DNA from: Algibacter_G agarivorans
GTDB taxonomy: Bacteria; Bacteroidota; Bacteroidia; Flavobacteriales; Flavobacteriaceae
DNA length: 64,000 nt
Direction of reading: 5' to 3'
Assembly: GCF_039543245.1 (NCBI RefSeq)
Contig: NZ_BAABJJ010000044.1
Span: forward strand, 1-64,000
Below, piece after piece: positions 63,289 through 64,000 of the stretch (position 1 is the first letter of the stretch; each line of letters opens with the position of its first letter). The translations under genes were made by a program, and so were the position numbers. Below the pieces are notes generated by a model. It saw only the letters and a program-made list of their open reading frames with translations. It ran no database searches and was not told where the DNA came from.

Positions 63289-64000
63289 TTAGTCAATTTT
63301 GACTACTTCAACATAAATCTTATCTTTTGATTTTATCCTAATCAAATAAAAATCAGGCTGTAAATTTGATAGATCTATTATTCCTCCAGCGACAGGGGAA
63401 TCATATTTTTGGAGTAAAATACGCTTCCCTGAATACGTTAAAACCTCTACTTCTGTAAATACAGTTTTAATATTTAAAACAATTTGATGAAAGTCTTCAT
63501 AATATTGAATATTAAATCTTTCAGTTTCAGGTTTATCTTCTAACTCAATATTCAAATTACCTAAAGACAAATCTTTTAATAACGCTTGTCCTCTTGCGAC
63601 TAAAGTTAACGCATGTACACCACTAGAAGCAGAAAATTCAGAAACCATATTCTTTAATAAAGTTAAGCTTACACTATCTTTATTTTTTATAAACTCCTTC
63701 TCTAAAATTTCTATCTTCTCAAAATCTTGTATTCCTTCTCGTAACATTTCTGTACGAATGCCCATTACAGGCTTCATTCCTTTTCCGTTTGAAGATCTGT
63801 AAATCATTGAAAAATCTCCTGAAGTAAATCCTCCATCACGTGTGTCAAAAGGGTCGTCTTTAGTCCAATAATCATAGGCCCATCTTAGATATCCGTTAAA
63901 TCCTTCGCGCGCAGCATGCCAGGGCATCCAAGTCATCTCTGCAACATTGTTTTGAGGGGTTGTATAATTATTAGGAATTGTTTCTGTACAACTGGTATAA
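63289..64000 (-). CDS. second GH123-type (DUF4091) protein, 5' end outside window
   Basis: The frame is open to the window edge, so the start is missing. The visible end begins SCTETIPNNYTTPQNN and continues EMTWMPWHAAREGFNGYLRWAYD, closely parallel to SCTQTQPNNYITPENS and EMTWMGWHAFNENYDGYLRWAFD of the neighbouring protein. It is the C-terminal part of a DUF4091 domain (LREGIQDFEKIEILEKEF), followed by a beta-rich tail ending KIYVEVVKID, a probable sorting domain without GEVED modules. Tandem paralogue of the preceding gene. Confidence 0.8.
   Translation of the reverse strand, partial: YTSCTETIPNNYTTPQNNVAEMTWMPWHAAREGFNGYLRWAYDYWTKDDPFDTRDGGFTSGDFSMIYRSSNGKGMKPVMGIRTEMLREGIQDFEKIEILEKEFIKNKDSVSLTLLKNMVSEFSASSGVHALTLVARGQALLKDLSLGNLNIELEDKPETERFNIQYYEDFHQIVLNIKTVFTEVEVLTYSGKRILLQKYDSPVAGGIIDLSNLQPDFYLIRIKSKDKIYVEVVKID

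Noticed and set aside
1..64000. CRISPR arrays, rRNA genes and insertion sequences
   Set aside because: No regularly spaced repeats, rRNA-like sequence or transposase genes were seen.

Overview
The window is from a low-GC member of the Bacteroidota, most likely a (marine) Flavobacteriaceae. The evidence is SusC/SusD pairs, a hybrid two-component system, type IX secretion tails, GEVED domains, Bacteroides-type Tra proteins, promoters of the form TTG-N17-21-TAnnTTTG, and A-rich instead of Shine-Dalgarno leaders.

Region 1 (about 1-15800) is core chromosome: thrS-infC-rpmI-rplT, a HAD phosphatase, yjbQ, dnaB, accA, a DMT permease with lptG and tgt, a beta-barrel protein behind a sigma-54-like promoter, an FKBP lipoprotein, an S4 protein, a phosphoribosyltransferase, aroK and tRNA-Lys(TTT).

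Region 2 (about 15800-37150) is an integrated element beside the tRNA. It carries an IntDOT-like tyrosine recombinase, a partial conjugation operon (traE-F-G-I-J-K-M-N, with no relaxase or coupling protein visible) and a DnaC-like/HTH/RteC control region. Its cargo is defence-like. The centrepiece is a three-gene operon encoding a metallo-beta-lactamase-fold protein with a Gly-ending tail, an E2-E1-JAB ubiquitin-like triple fusion, and a four-helix membrane protein. Next to it lie two unlisted microproteins and, divergently, a sigma-like factor, an unknown 114-aa protein and an ImmA/IrrE protease in overlapping frames. An AbiE-type toxin-antitoxin pair follows, with two matched operators. I find no cyclic-nucleotide synthase, so this is not an ordinary CBASS locus.

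Region 3 (about 37200-40900) holds a D-cysteine desulfhydrase-like enzyme, a GNAT acetyltransferase and acetyl-CoA synthetase.

Region 4 (about 40900-64000) is a polysaccharide utilization locus. It has SusC/SusD, a GEVED surface lipoprotein, a hybrid two-component regulator, and a set of cytoplasmic enzymes: GlmM-like mutase, NagB-PIG-L fusion, FucP/NagP-type permease, 4-epimerase-like SDR, N-acetylhexosamine 1-kinase-like protein and nucleotidyltransferase. A CBM9-like protein and two GH123 (DUF4091) type proteins complete it, the second running off the window. Together these read as a pathway that removes beta-linked GalNAc outside the cell and converts it through a nucleotide-sugar route to fructose-6-phosphate. 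A shared motif sits 36-37 bases upstream of the -7 element of two of its operons and is the likely site of the hybrid regulator.
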